DNA from: Aurantiochytrium sp. KH105
Lineage: Eukaryota; Sar; Bigyra; Thraustochytrida; Thraustochytriidae
NCBI GenBank assembly: GCA_003116975.1
Contig: BGKB01000013.1
Span: 372,001-436,000 of the forward strand
Direction of reading: 5' to 3'
Length of the DNA: 64,000 nt
Part shown: positions 49,067 through 60,123 of the stretch, piece by piece
Numbering within the stretch: position 1 is the first letter of the stretch
How the letters are laid out: every line of letters starts with the position of its first letter
The notes under the pieces: generated by a model
Told to the model about the DNA's origin: nothing
Database searches by the model: none
The model's input: the letters and a program-made list of their open reading frames with translations, nothing else
Made by a program: the position numbers and the translations under genes

Positions 49067-52000
49067 GCTCGCAAGGTAGATGCAGAGGTCGAGGCCAAGC
49101 CAGGTGGCTGGCGATACTAGCAGTGACGATCCACTTGTCGACAACCTGCCGCGCCGGAAGAATATCCCCTTCCATTCCCCGAAAAAGAATAGGATGGAAC
49201 TGGACGACTGTGGAAGGGAAGGCTTGATTGCCCAGGTCTTCATGCGTGGCATACAGCTGTGCTGCCTCATATGCTAAACTCCTAGGAGCTCTTGGCCAGG
49301 AGATTCACAGGCATTGACTCGGGCTGGCTCTGCTTTTCGAAAGCTAGTACAAGTCATAGCTGCCAGCCACAGCTACTAAAACTAAAAGTGGGGGCCGTTT
49401 TATTTATCTTTTTACGTTCAGAGTAGCAGTAAGCACGCGCGTGAAAACGTATTTCTCACAGTTAAACTCCAACTTGGCCTGTTGCGAAGCCCGAGGTGAC
49501 CAGGACCGAAAGTCTGTCGATTCATGTGCAAGCATGAGTAGCATCGGTCCTTGGTCTGGAAGTTTAACAAATGGCTGTAGAGACCGACGTCGTTGCAAGA
49601 GGAACCTTGACATGTGTTTTAAGCGTTGTAATAGAGCTTTCGCGATACGAACAGACCCATCACTTGCTGCACAAGTTGACTCGCAGGGGGTTTCGCCTTT
49701 TTCGTCTGTGGACTGACTGCCGTTTTTTTGCTTTGCGTTAGTTACTTGGAGCGATACTTGCGAAAGCCTCCGCCATATCGTCTGGAAGAAGTCGTCGGGT
49801 GTGGCGCTTGCAGCAGAGGCAGTACATGCAGCAAACGGTCCACGATGATCGATCGTCGGACGACCCTCACCCTGTTTGCTGCCGCCACTTGCAGCCCAGG
49901 CGATTCGAAATCTTGTAAATTGGAACCGCTACGTGTGACGTTTCTTGCACCGAGCCAAAGCCGGCAGGTGCAAAATTTCTGCTCGCAGAAGTCCATTTCA
50001 AGGCAGCAGCAGTAGCTGCAGCATGCTTGCTCGTGGCCGATCCGCCTTCCGCTTGCCTTGGCCAGGGCATCTCGACCCGGTCTGCTCGCGGGCCTAAAGG
50101 TTCCGAGGGTAGTGGCCAAGACTTGCCCAAGCTAAGCTTTCCTGACCGAGCCTGCAACCCGCCCGTTTGCCCGCCCGCCAGTCATCGCGGCTCGCCTGCC
50201 TGCCTGCCTGCCTGCCTCTCTCTCAAGAGGATGGCTGGACCCGACTAGGAAAGGCCGGACTTCTTCCCACCGTGCGTATGCCACCCCACACCTGCTGCCA
50301 AAATTCAACCCGTCTGTCCAGCCTGGCCTCGTCGCCGCCCCCGCACGCCGAGCAAGCCAGGCGCACCCGGCACGTCTCCAGAAGCAAGAGCTCGGCACGC
50401 GAAGCTATGCGCGAAGCAAGAGGCTCTCCTCGCGTGCATCATGCGCGCATGTGCTTGTGCATATGCATGCGCAAAGACGTCGTCGGCGCGAGGTGACGAG
50501 GTCATCGCGGCGAGGCTTCTGCGGTGCCGAGTGGACAGATGGCCAGCTACGGTATCGAGATCAATCAACGGATTGATGTGAATCATACCAGGCAGCCAGG
50601 CCTCGCAGCACAGCTTGCAGCAAAGTCCCCGCAAGACGTCCGTGCATCCGCACGTCTTCGTACGTCCGTACATACGGTCCCTCTCTCCACGGATCAACCC
50701 CGCGCCCGACCTTCCTCTGCACTGTGCGTGCCCGGCAGCGGCCAGTCCACCTGCTTGCTCCCACCCTGCGCCGCCGAGCCTGGCCGCGGCACGCCTCGCC
50801 TCGCCCAGCGTCGCGTCGCGTCGCGTTGCATCCTCCGCGACAACGGTGCCTGGCGCCCGCCGCAGCCCGCCGGCAGCGGCGGCGTGCATTCCCGCTGCGC
50901 GCGTGCATCCGCTCTCACGCGCTCTCCCCACTCAGTCGCCGGAGGCCGGGTCGCCCGCCAGCGATGCGTCGCCGCGCCGCGCGCAATCCTGACCCGGCGG
51001 CCGCGATGCGTCGCCGCGACGGCGCATGGGGGGACAAGCGTGCGCCCGCGGCGGTGTGCGGCGAGAGTGCAGTGCGCGCGGAGAGGGGCAGGGCGCGAGC
51101 GGCAGCGGCTGCGAGCGGTCCTGGCCGCCTGCCTGGCTGCCTGCCTGCGAGGAGGAGAAGGGAGGGAGAAGCTTGCGAGCGAGAGGCCCGGGATGCGGGC
51201 GTGCCCGCGTCGCGTCGCGCCGTGTAGCATGGCTTGCGCTTGGGATTCATTTATTTATTTTTCTTGCGGGGAATGGCGGTCGGTGTTGGAGAAGAGCGAG
51301 CGTCTGCGTGCATTCGAAGATCCGGGTGGCGGCAGCTGGCTGGCAGCCGACCAGTCAGCCACGTAAACAAAGCAAGTAAGCGAGCGAGCAAGCAAGCGAG
51401 CTTCAACCCAAACCAGCGAGCAAGCCATGCGAGCAAGCAACCTCTGTCGCTTCGCCTCGCATGTCGGAGGCAGCAGCCTGCAGCTGGCAGCTGCTGCTGC
51501 CGCAGCGGGCCCAGGATCAAGCGGCGCGGGGGCGTCGCGTCGCCTCCGCGCGCAGCGGCGCATGGTAGTTGGCGCCTCACTAGTTCGTTAGTTGGGCCCG
51601 CTAGCTTTCTATCTATCCGGTTATGATCAGCCAGCTGCCACTTCTGCTTGCTTCCCTTCCTAAGTAGTAAAGCTAGCAAGGTAGCTCGGTCCATCGATCC
51701 ATTGATCGACCGATCGATCCGGCGCAGTTGGGTGGGTCGACTGAGCTGCGCGAGCTGCGGGCGCCAACTCCGCAGGTGCCCCCGAGCTCTCCCCCCCCCT
51801 TTCTTTTTCCTTTTTTTCGTTTCGTTTATTTTATTCGATTATAGAATTTTTTTCCCCTTATTCACGTCACTCTTCCAGTCTTCGCCGGGTCGCGTCCCAG
51901 CGCGCCGTCGAAGAGCGCACGAGAATCTCCAGGCGCGCCGAGATCTGCAGCGCAAAGCGCCGGGTCTCTGCCGGTTTTTCCTGCTCCTGGCCCGTCCGTC

Positions 52001-53565
52001 TGGAGCTTGTTTGTTCGCGCGGGCCGCTGCTGCTGCTCGCTGCTCCATTTCTGCTCGCTGCTGCGCTGCTGCTGCTGCTGCTGCTGCTATTCACGCACAC
52101 ATTATGATGGATGATGGGACGGGAAGATAGAGCCCGGTGACGCACGCACGCACGCACGGCCAGCGCGAGAACGCCGCGTGCGAGGCAAGAGCTTGGCGTC
52201 GCCGCTGGCCGCTCGCGCTCGCCGTCGGCGAGCCACGTCGGGCGCAGCGGCCGCGGCAGGGAGCGAGGGAGTGGCAGTGGTGAATGCATGCATGAATGTA
52301 TGCGCGAGCGAGGGCGGCAGCGCGCAAGGTTCGCCACGACGAGAACACTCGGTCGTCGATGAGGGGGAGAGAAAAGGGGGAGAAAAGAGGAGAGACCGGG
52401 CCGGGGTGTCCCGAAAGAAAGTATCAAGAGCCCTCCATCGCTCGTCCGCACGCACGCATGGCGGCCTCCGAAACCCGTCGTCGCCAACATGCTGCCAAGG
52501 GATGGCGGGCGAGCAGCTCAGGCCGGGCCCCCGAACGCACGCGTGCACACACGCGTACGCGCTCGTGGAGGCAGTGGCCTTGTGCGAGCGAGCGGCGAGC
52601 GGCCTGCGTCCCCGGCACCGCCTTTCTTTCCTTTCATTCCTTTTATCTTCTATTTTCCTTTTTCTTTCTTTCTTTCTTTCTTTCAAAAAAGGATGAATTC
52701 TTTTTAGGCCCTCTCCCCGGCAGGGAATAGACCGTGATAAAAAGAACTCGCGGGCTTTTTTACAGTTTTCCTCTCAAGGAGATGAGAAAGATGGAAGGCC
52801 GCGTAGCCAGTGGAGGTAGGAGGGGGCCAGCGTCGTTTTCGCCAAAGGTTAAAAGGAAGGTGAAGGAAAAACAAACAACAGAGGGAGAGAGAGAGAAGGA
52901 GAGAGGGCGACCAACCATCGGCCGCCGCACACGCGGCAAGAGACGAGACGAGAGGAGAGGAGACCGCGGTTCGACGCAGACGCAGCGAGCGGAGGCGCGC
53001 GTGGCATGGGCGACAGACATGCAGCGGGCCGGCGCAGAGAGAGGGAGTGAGCGCGAGCAGGAAGGCGCGGAGGGAGTGAGCCCGCGTCCGCCGAGAGAGA
53101 GGGAGAGCGAGAAGGAGGTCGCGGGAAGAAGCCGAAAAAGAAAAAGAAAAAAGATGGAAAGGAAGAAAAACCAAAATAAAAATCATGCAAGAAAAAAAAT
53201 AAATCGAGCAGCCAGCCGGACGCGCCGTTCAAAACTCCTTCGCGCCCGAATCTCGCCGCCGCTCGCCCGAGCCGACCCGACCCGCCCGAGTCCGGACCGC
53301 GTCGCGAAGCCAGGCCCGGCCAAGCAAACCGGCCAAGCCACCCCAGCCAGCCCGCCAGCCAGCCGAGCGGAGCGAGCAGCCCCGCGCCTCGCCGCCGCGC
53401 TCGCCGCGCCGCGCGCATCTCGCAAGTCTTGTGGCGCCGCATCGCAATCCTCTCAGCGCTCGCTCGCTCCCTCGCTCCCTCCCTCGCCGCGCCGGCGCGA
53501 GCGAGCTCGAGCAGGCGCAGGAGACGCCGGAGCCCGCCGCGGCCAGCGAGACAGACGCAGACACG

Positions 53566-53596
<31 letters not shown>
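53566..53596. repeat. (CAGG)n tetramer array
   Basis: Seven to eight AGGC units, followed within about 180 bases by an (ACAG)n run near 53770-53792. Confidence 0.8.
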
Positions 53597-54316
53597 AAAC
53601 TCGGCCAGACAAGGCGGCCGGCGAGGAGCTCGCCCGCGCGAGGCGGACCCGCCCGGCAAAGCTCGACGCAGAAAAGACCGCGTTCAATCAACTCCGGCAG
53701 CTCGGCGCGCATTCTCGACGCCGTCATCCCATATTGGTCTATCGATTCATCGTACAACGACAGGACAGAGACAGACAGACAGACAGACAGCCAAACCTTG
53801 TCCTCTTGGGCAGACGAAGAAACCCTCGCGTCGCGTCGCGCCCGAGCAGAGCGGCAGCAGCAGCAGCAGCAGCGAAGCAGACCGCGCTCGCTGCGCCGCT
53901 TCTCCTTCTTCTTCTTCCCTCGGTTGTTCTTCCGCCGCCTCGAACGCCGCACGTCGCTCCGCCTCGCCTCGTCTCGCGCACCGCGCACCGCGCACCGCGC
54001 GCGCAGGCCCTCGGCGCTCGAGCGACGGGTGCTGATCGCGCTCAAGACTGGAGTGCGCAGCCCCCTCGCTAGGAATCAATCCATCACCCGCATTCGCACC
54101 TTCTTTCTCGGCACGCCTCGCACCCCCTGAACCCGCTCGCAGGTCGCATCGCAGGGGACCACCTTTGAGGCAAGGGGACCCAGCCAGACCCTCAACAAAC
54201 AGAAACAGACATCCGTGACGAACGAGGCACTGACCGAGGAGGCCAAGATTCCGCCCTCGTCCATCACCGACGACGCCGCGGGCCTCGGCTTCGTAGGCAG
54301 CAGCACCAGCAGCACC

Positions 54317-56668
54317 ATGGGGCTCCAGCAGCGCGAGGACAACGCCCTCGGCGGCAGCCAGGTCATGCGCGCCTCCGCGGGCGCGTCAAGAACCGCCGCG
54401 GGACCCGCCAAGGACCCGCGCACGGAAGACCTTGGACTCGAGGACAGCCTCCGCCTTCAGGTCGAACACTCGCAGGTTGCGACCGCCAAACTGAACGCGC
54501 TCGAGCGCGCGCAAGTCCTCAAAGACCTGCCCAAGGGCAAGCCCCGCGAGCAGACCCTCTTGCACCGCATCGACGACGTCGCCAACAGACACAACTTCCC
54601 CACCTTTACCGAGCACGACGCCTCGGCACGGCTCGACTTTGAGGACATCCTCCGCCTCCTCCTCGCCTCGCTCCAGGGCCGCTTCGCCTCCGGGGTCCAC
54701 CGCCAGAAATGCGGGTCCCCCGTACCATTCAACGGCAAGACCGCCGCCTACGAGACCATCTTCTACGTCTCCAAAGAGCGCAAACTCGCCAAGCTTGAGG
54801 AAAACGGCGTCGACATTCCCGTGCGCTACCAGGGATTCAACAAGAGCACCGTTTGGTTCTCCGAGTCCATGCCGCACTGGGGGATTGTCGCGCGTCGCAT
54901 GCAGCATCAAGCTCGCATGAAGCAGAAACAGGCCCACCTCGAAGCCGACATGGCCACAAAGTCATCTCTCTTCTTTCATGTTTTTGAGGGCTTCTCCTAC
55001 GTCCTCCTCCGCCGTGACGATCCGGAAATTGTCATCCCCAAGGCGCAGCTCGCAAAGTACATTGTCGAGGACGCTGCCAAGATTGTGCACATCTGGCCTT
55101 TGGCGCGCTCGCGCGCTGGCCACAACGCCAGTCTCTCGAAAACAGCGAACGCCCTTCGCGCCTCGGTCGTCCCGCTCGCTTCGCTCTCCGCCGCCATCCC
55201 GCCCGCCCGCTACGCGGCTGAGTCCTCCACACCCTCGTCCTCGACGGACGTCTCTTCGCTCGGCGTTGACGACGGAGCCTCGTCTGCTTCGGGAAAGCGC
55301 AGCTTCTATGACCTCGACGACCTCGAGCCATCGTCATCAGAGCTCAACGACCTTTACGGGTCCTCGAACCGCAAGCGTGGCCGCAAGTCGCAGGGTCTCT
55401 ACGACCCTCTGCCGGCCACTTCCTCGGTCTTTGGGAACAGCGACGACGCGAGCCACGAGTCCTCGTCGGCTCGCCCCATCCCGCCCCCGCCCGCTTCGGC
55501 TCCCTTTGGCTCTTTCCAGAACTCGGCCACGCTCGACCTCAACTCTATTGCCCTCGACGAGGCCAAGCTTGACGACGAAGATGACGCCAACGCATCCCGC
55601 GGATACAGCGCGGCAGGAAACACCAACTACGATGACCCGGCGCTGCCGCAGCAGGCGCAGACGCCCGGCCGGAATGCTGGTGGTGGTTCCGCTGCTGCGA
55701 ATGGTGATCTCGACGTGTACGACTTTTTCTTTTCCCAGTCGTCCTTTGCCAACGGAGTCGATGATGATGCGCTCTCTGCGGTAGCCTCTCTTGCTGGGAG
55801 CAATGCGCTCGCAAGTCTCTACTCCACCGGTGCAAGCCGACCTGGGTCGGCCTCGCGCCCCGTCAAGCGCAAGCCTTCGTCGTCTTCCTCGGCGGCCTCT
55901 TCTATTATCGTCTCGCTCGCCGCTGCCGATACGCCGAGTTTCGTCTTTGAGCACAAGTCGAACGACGATAGCACAAGCAGCATTATCAACAACTCGAACA
56001 AGCCCGTTGCTGCTCCTGCGGGGCCCTCCCCCTTTGCCGCCCCCGTGCCGGACGCCGAGGAAACCCACAAGTCCCTCTCCGAGGATGAGCTCGTGAGCGA
56101 TATTGACGGTAGTGCCCTCGCCAAGCACCTGTTGCAGACGCTAAGCAATGGCATGGATGTGCTTCAGTATGCCAACGATTACTCGCGCATCTGCCACACA
56201 CTCTTTGAGACGGATGTCCCTCGCTACCTGCGCCGTGCCATTTTGCAGCACGACTGCCGGGTGGACCCGGATTTTCTCTACCCGCGCTTCACCAGCTTTG
56301 TCGAGGGCATTCCCATTGGAACGGTTCGCGCCGTGGAGGATCCCGCGCGTCTCGGCCTGCACATGGTCGAGTTCGCAGACGAGACCGCTCGCCACATTCT
56401 TCGTCGCAATCCTGTCGGCATGACCAACTTTATCGGTACTCTCGACCTCTCGGATGCTACTTCGGTCATGGCGCGCTACTACCGCGTTCGCTTTGGAAAC
56501 TCGCGCGAGTGGTTCCACCGCGTCATCACGATCAATGGCCGGCAGATTGTGCTTCGCTGCCATTCCAAGGCAAAGTACAAGGACTCGGGCAGTCTTGCAT
56601 TTGTCACGCAAATCCAGGATGTCACATTTCTGTACCCGGAAACCCAGGGTTGCCGCCCTCTCCCCTAA
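54317..56668 (+). CDS. Large unknown protein with PAS-like C-terminal domain
   Basis: The protein is 783 residues from ATG 54317. The frame stays open upstream to at least 54143, just after CTCGCAG, so an unseen first exon could add about 58 residues. Residues about 95-310 look globular, with strings such as FEDILRLLLASLQGRFASGV, GKTAAYETIFYVSKERKLAK and SLFFHVFEGFSYVLLRRDDP. This recalls a DNA-binding or scaffold domain, but I do not recognise it. A long Ser/Asp/Ala-rich disordered middle includes GSSNRKRGRKSQG, a likely nuclear signal. The last 190 residues are compact. LHMVEFADETARHILRRNPV and FHRVITINGRQIVLRCHSKA, ending LAFVTQIQDVTFLYP, have the shape of a PAS/PAC fold (mid helix, then strands ending in a DxT motif). 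A sensory or transcriptional regulator is an inference. Its position beside a long desert fits that idea. Confidence 0.7.
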   Translation: MGLQQREDNALGGSQVMRASAGASRTAAGPAKDPRTEDLGLEDSLRLQVEHSQVATAKLNALERAQVLKDLPKGKPREQTLLHRIDDVANRHNFPTFTEHDASARLDFEDILRLLLASLQGRFASGVHRQKCGSPVPFNGKTAAYETIFYVSKERKLAKLEENGVDIPVRYQGFNKSTVWFSESMPHWGIVARRMQHQARMKQKQAHLEADMATKSSLFFHVFEGFSYVLLRRDDPEIVIPKAQLAKYIVEDAAKIVHIWPLARSRAGHNASLSKTANALRASVVPLASLSAAIPPARYAAESSTPSSSTDVSSLGVDDGASSASGKRSFYDLDDLEPSSSELNDLYGSSNRKRGRKSQGLYDPLPATSSVFGNSDDASHESSSARPIPPPPASAPFGSFQNSATLDLNSIALDEAKLDDEDDANASRGYSAAGNTNYDDPALPQQAQTPGRNAGGGSAAANGDLDVYDFFFSQSSFANGVDDDALSAVASLAGSNALASLYSTGASRPGSASRPVKRKPSSSSSAASSIIVSLAAADTPSFVFEHKSNDDSTSSIINNSNKPVAAPAGPSPFAAPVPDAEETHKSLSEDELVSDIDGSALAKHLLQTLSNGMDVLQYANDYSRICHTLFETDVPRYLRRAILQHDCRVDPDFLYPRFTSFVEGIPIGTVRAVEDPARLGLHMVEFADETARHILRRNPVGMTNFIGTLDLSDATSVMARYYRVRFGNSREWFHRVITINGRQIVLRCHSKAKYKDSGSLAFVTQIQDVTFLYPETQGCRPLP

Positions 56669-57020
56669 ATGTACAAACAAAACGCGCTTCCTGCCCGGAC
56701 AATCAACGTGTGCCGCCAGTCAATGCGTGCATGTATAAGCGCCTGCCAGCAGCCAGCCTCTTTGCGGGGCTTGCGGGCGGGCATCTTTATGCATGCATGC
56801 GACCGAGGAAGTTCTGCTTTTGCGTTAATGGAGAGTGTTGCTGCTGCTGTTGCTGCTGCTGTTGCTGCTGCTGCTGTGCAGCGTACTGGTTGGCATGGCG
56901 CGGGTTGACTGACCCTGCCTGTCTTCCGCGAGCCCCGGTCTTTGTTGCCGCTCCGCTTTGCTTTGCACCGCGTTGCTTTGCTTTTCTTCTCTTCTCTTCT
57001 CTTCTTTTTTTTATAACTCC
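56669..57020. other. Convergent intergenic region
   Basis: A 352-base spacer with (GCT)n-type triplets at about 56837-56878 and CTTCT pentamers followed by T8 near 56985-57010. No gene is seen. Confidence 0.65.
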
Positions 57021-58718
57021 CTACTTTGCCTGCTGACCATGAGGCGTAAGAACGTCAATAATTATTTGCAAATCGCTCTCTACACCCCATCCTCCGCTTT
57101 GCCAAGCCTTGGCAGCAGCAATGTCTCGATCGAATGTGGCAGACTTGAACACCACGCATGCCGTTTTCGTCTCCGCATGCGGACCTTGGTCGGGCACACA
57201 AACTTCAAGACCACAAACCTCGCTTACGTGGCGAACAAATGCCGTCTCCTCCGCATCATTGCCGCCCAGCAAGCCCCCCAAAGCATGCGCTACGCGGGAC
57301 AAAGGCATGGGCTCTCGATGCGTATAGCTCTTGTTCATGGCCTCGAGGCCTCGCGCTGCCACCTCAACCACCACGCCTCGAGCTGCCAGTCGGAGCAAAG
57401 GCGACTGTTTACGTAACACGCCCAAGGCGACAGCAGCTCGACGCGTCTCACCTCGTCGCCACGCTCGCACAAGCTCCAGAGCGCTGCGCAGCGCCGGGTG
57501 CCGGTGGACAACATCGTGGAGGTGAGTCTCCTTATCCTCTTTGAGCCCATCTACATGGTCACTTCCCTTTTCTTCTTCTTGAAGCAAGGGTCTGCACAGC
57601 GTCGGCAGCCGCATGGCCAAGTCCGGGTCCGACGCCGCGAGCAAGAGTCCCAGCGCACGCACGTTCGCGCCGAGCTCCGCGTCCCCATCCAGGTCCTCCT
57701 CCCCTTCTTGGGCTCCCCTCTTCGTTGCTGACGTCGCGTTCTCATTCACAGAAAAGGACTCGTGCGAAAACGACTCGAGCAGCGGCGCGAGCGCCTGCGA
57801 GAGGCGCGCCATGGCCACGGCGGGCGCCGGGCCGAGCGCAGAGGCCGCCGCTTGCGGGTCTGCAGCAGCAGCTCCTGCAGCTCCTGCAGCAGCAGCTGCC
57901 GCCGTCGGTGGCGGCCGCGGCGACTGCGCATGGTACAAAAGCGCTCCCAGGAGCACAAGGGTCTGTTGCGCCAAGACCTTGCGCATGGCCGGCGCCTCGA
58001 GCAGGCCTTGCACGGCGGCGTCCTGGCGCACGCCGCGGAAGCGGTCGGCCACGAACTCCACGACGCGCAGCACGCGGCCATCGCGCGCCGCGGGGCCTCG
58101 CTTGCGCGCAGCGGCCGCGAGCTCGGGAAGCAGCACGTGCCGCACGAGATGCGCATTTGTGCGCACTAGCGTCTCCTCGTCGCGCAGCAGCTCCGGCCGC
58201 GACGCGAGCTCCATGCCCGCGGCGCTGCGCCGGTACTTCTTCACGCACAGCTCGCGGGACGTCTTGCGGCCCGTCTCCCTCTCCACCGTGGCCGCCGCCC
58301 ACGCCGCCGCCGGCGAGCGCGGCGCCAAACGAGAAGCAGCGGCGGCGGCGGCCTCGCCATGCTCACAATTGTACCCCACCACCTCGAAATCCGCGAGATC
58401 GCCCTCGCGCTCCCGCGCCTCCCGCTCGCTCGCCGGGCACATGTCTCTGCACAGCGCGCGCGGCCGCTCCGCCGCGGCCGCCGCCGCCCTCGCGTCCCCG
58501 CGAGCGCCCGGCCGGCTCCGCGCCGTTGTCCTCGTTGTTGACGTTGTCGACGTTGTTGTCGATGCTGCTGCTGTTGATGCTGCCGATCTCCACGCCATCA
58601 TCGACGACGACGCCGAAGGAGAAGACGACGCCGGCGCCGCGGAGCCGCCGCGGCCGCCGCGTCTGCCGGCGCCGCGGAGCCGGGCCCGCCCGCCGCGCCG
58701 CGCCGCGCCGCGCTGCAT
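57021..58718 (-). CDS. SAC3/GANP (MCM3AP)-family protein
   Basis: The protein is 565 residues from ATG 58718; a second Met pair lies 39 codons later. The hallmark CRDMCPASEREAREREGDL is at about residues 90-108, then KKYRRSAAGMELASRPELLR and TNAHLVRHVLLPE, and EFVADRFRGVRQDAAVQ. These are the conserved blocks of the SAC3/GANP domain (C-x-DMCP-x-x-E, vKxyxRSaA, fvxDRxRaiRqD). Family members are the scaffold of the TREX-2 mRNA-export complex at nuclear pores (Sac3, GANP) or the smaller centrosomal SHD1/SAC3D1. The length and lack of FG repeats or a MCM3AP acetyltransferase region fit the SAC3D1 or plant SAC3B-like short form. The middle has Ala/Pro tracts. It is head-to-head with PrimPol, with 244 bases between the start codons. 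Confidence 0.85.
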   Translation of the reverse strand: MQRGAARRGGRARLRGAGRRGGRGGSAAPASSSPSASSSMMAWRSAASTAAASTTTSTTSTTRTTARSRPGARGDARAAAAAAERPRALCRDMCPASEREAREREGDLADFEVVGYNCEHGEAAAAAASRLAPRSPAAAWAAATVERETGRKTSRELCVKKYRRSAAGMELASRPELLRDEETLVRTNAHLVRHVLLPELAAAARKRGPAARDGRVLRVVEFVADRFRGVRQDAAVQGLLEAPAMRKVLAQQTLVLLGALLYHAQSPRPPPTAAAAAAGAAGAAAADPQAAASALGPAPAVAMARLSQALAPLLESFSHESFSVNENATSATKRGAQEGEEDLDGDAELGANVRALGLLLAASDPDLAMRLPTLCRPLLQEEEKGSDHVDGLKEDKETHLHDVVHRHPALRSALELVRAWRRGETRRAAVALGVLRKQSPLLRLAARGVVVEVAARGLEAMNKSYTHREPMPLSRVAHALGGLLGGNDAEETAFVRHVSEVCGLEVCVPDQGPHAETKTACVVFKSATFDRDIAAAKAWQSGGWGVESDLQIIIDVLTPHGQQAK

Positions 58719-58962
58719 GCTCTCTCTCCGCCCGTTCCCTCCGCTCCGCGCGACTCGGGTCTGCCTCTGCCTGCCGGGATCTAGCTCTCTGCCTGTTTCG
58801 AATTCGAATTCGAATTCAAATTCGATTTCGAATTTCAAACGATTTCAAACGATTTCGAATTTCGGATTGCGCCTGGCCCCGCCTGCTTTGGTTAACCGCC
58901 AGCGCGCCTCGCGAGCGCGGCGCGGCGCGGCATAGCGCGAACGAACGGCGGCGCATGGGCCC
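58719..58962. promoter_or_regulatory. Shared divergent promoter, SAC3-like / PrimPol, with GAATTC palindrome repeats
   Basis: The 244 bases between two opposite start codons must contain both promoters. The centre (58796-58864) is an A/T-rich array of TTCGAATTCGAATTC hexamers followed by TTTCAAACGA and TTTCGAATTTCG variants, embedded in very GC-rich DNA. The hexamers are self-complementary. Confidence 0.6.
58796..58864. repeat. (GAATTC)n / TTTCRAA palindromic array
   Basis: About three perfect GAATTC units, then degenerate TTCAAA/TTTCGA units. It is self-complementary and able to extrude a hairpin. Confidence 0.85.
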
Positions 58963-59706
58963 ATGCGCGCGGCGCGCGTGGCGGCCGTGCGCGCGGACGG
59001 CCTGCTGCTCGCGCGCGCGGCCCCGCGCCCCGGTCTGCGCGAAGATGGCGGCGGGCCCGAGGGGCCCGAGCCTGTGCTCGCGGGAATGGGGATGATGAAG
59101 ACGACGATGAAGAACGTCGACGCCGACACCGACCGCGAAAACCCGCGGCGGAGCGGCCGAGGACCGCGCGGAAGACGCGCCGCGGACACCCCGTCGGACG
59201 CCGCGCCCGCGCGGTCGTGCGGCGGCGAGCGAAGGGCGCTCGAGAGGGACGGGGATGGCGGCGGCCCGGAACCGGGCGCGACGCCCTTGCCAAGGAGGGC
59301 GCGCGCGGCGCGGCGCGGGGACGAGGAGCTGCTGCTCGTCCCGCGCGAGGCCGTGGAGGACGCCGTGGCAGAGGGGCCCGAGGTGGAATTGCAGCTCTGC
59401 ACTGGCGAAATATCCCGGGTCCGCCTCGTAGACGCCGCCGCCGCATCCGCGCTCGTGCGCTGGGCACAAAAGGCCCGCGACAAAGACGAGCTCCACGGCA
59501 GCGACGACGGCGATGACGGCCTCCAGAAAGAGGTCATCGGCGATGATTCCGGCCCTGGGCCCCGGCCCCGGCACAAGGCCGGCATGTCCGCCAGACATCG
59601 CGGCGGCAGTGCCAGCGGCAGCGGCTGCGGTAGCAACAGTAGCGGCAAGGGCGCGCAGACCAGAGGAATTGCCGCCGCGCGGTTCTACGGTCTCGGGCCC
59701 TCGGCT

Positions 59707-59739
<33 letters not shown>

Positions 59740-60084
59740 CCGGAATTCCAGCAGGAGCAAGGGGCCGACGGGCGGGTGACAAAACGGCGGCGGGGCGCGG
59801 ACTGCTACTGCCAGCAGCAACAGGTGCAGCAGGCGCAACAGGCGCAGTGGCACGAGAAGGAGCTGCAGACTGCGGCCGCATCGACGAGGTCGTGCAGAGA
59901 CCCAAATTCGTTGCCCAGTGAAAGAACTGCGAGCGCCGCGGGACCCGACGAGGCCCGGGAAATAACAAGGAGAGCCTTACACGGCCCTCTTCCTCTGCAG
60001 CATTGTTGTGATCCCGCTCTGACAAGTCGAACCGCTCTACTTACAAGTCTACCAACGATAAGAGCAAAGGCAAGACCAGGCGTA

Positions 60085-60123
<39 letters not shown>

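Larger units (their letters stand above)
46651..54316. other. 7.7-kb gene desert upstream of the PAS-like protein gene
   Basis: No gene is recognised on either strand. Frames of 200-430 codons (for example 47426-48463 on the minus strand, and 52734-54035 and 50524-51366 on the plus strand) have Arg/Ala/Ser/Gly or Lys/Glu composition, no domains, and are open on both strands at once. There are many short arrays: CACG (47845-47869), GAGCTC (about 47960-47985), CTT (49036-49066), CCTG (about 50196-50216), TTTC (about 52660-52684) and CAGG (53566-53596). Near its end, a branch-like CCCTGAAC and CTCGCAG at 54142 precede an open frame, so an upstream exon of the next gene may hide here. Confidence 0.5.

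Noticed and set aside
52734-54035. 433-codon plus-strand frame in the second desert, with a 398-codon frame opposite
   Set aside because: Both strands are open together; the composition is Arg/Ala/Lys/Glu low complexity derived from simple repeats, with no domain.
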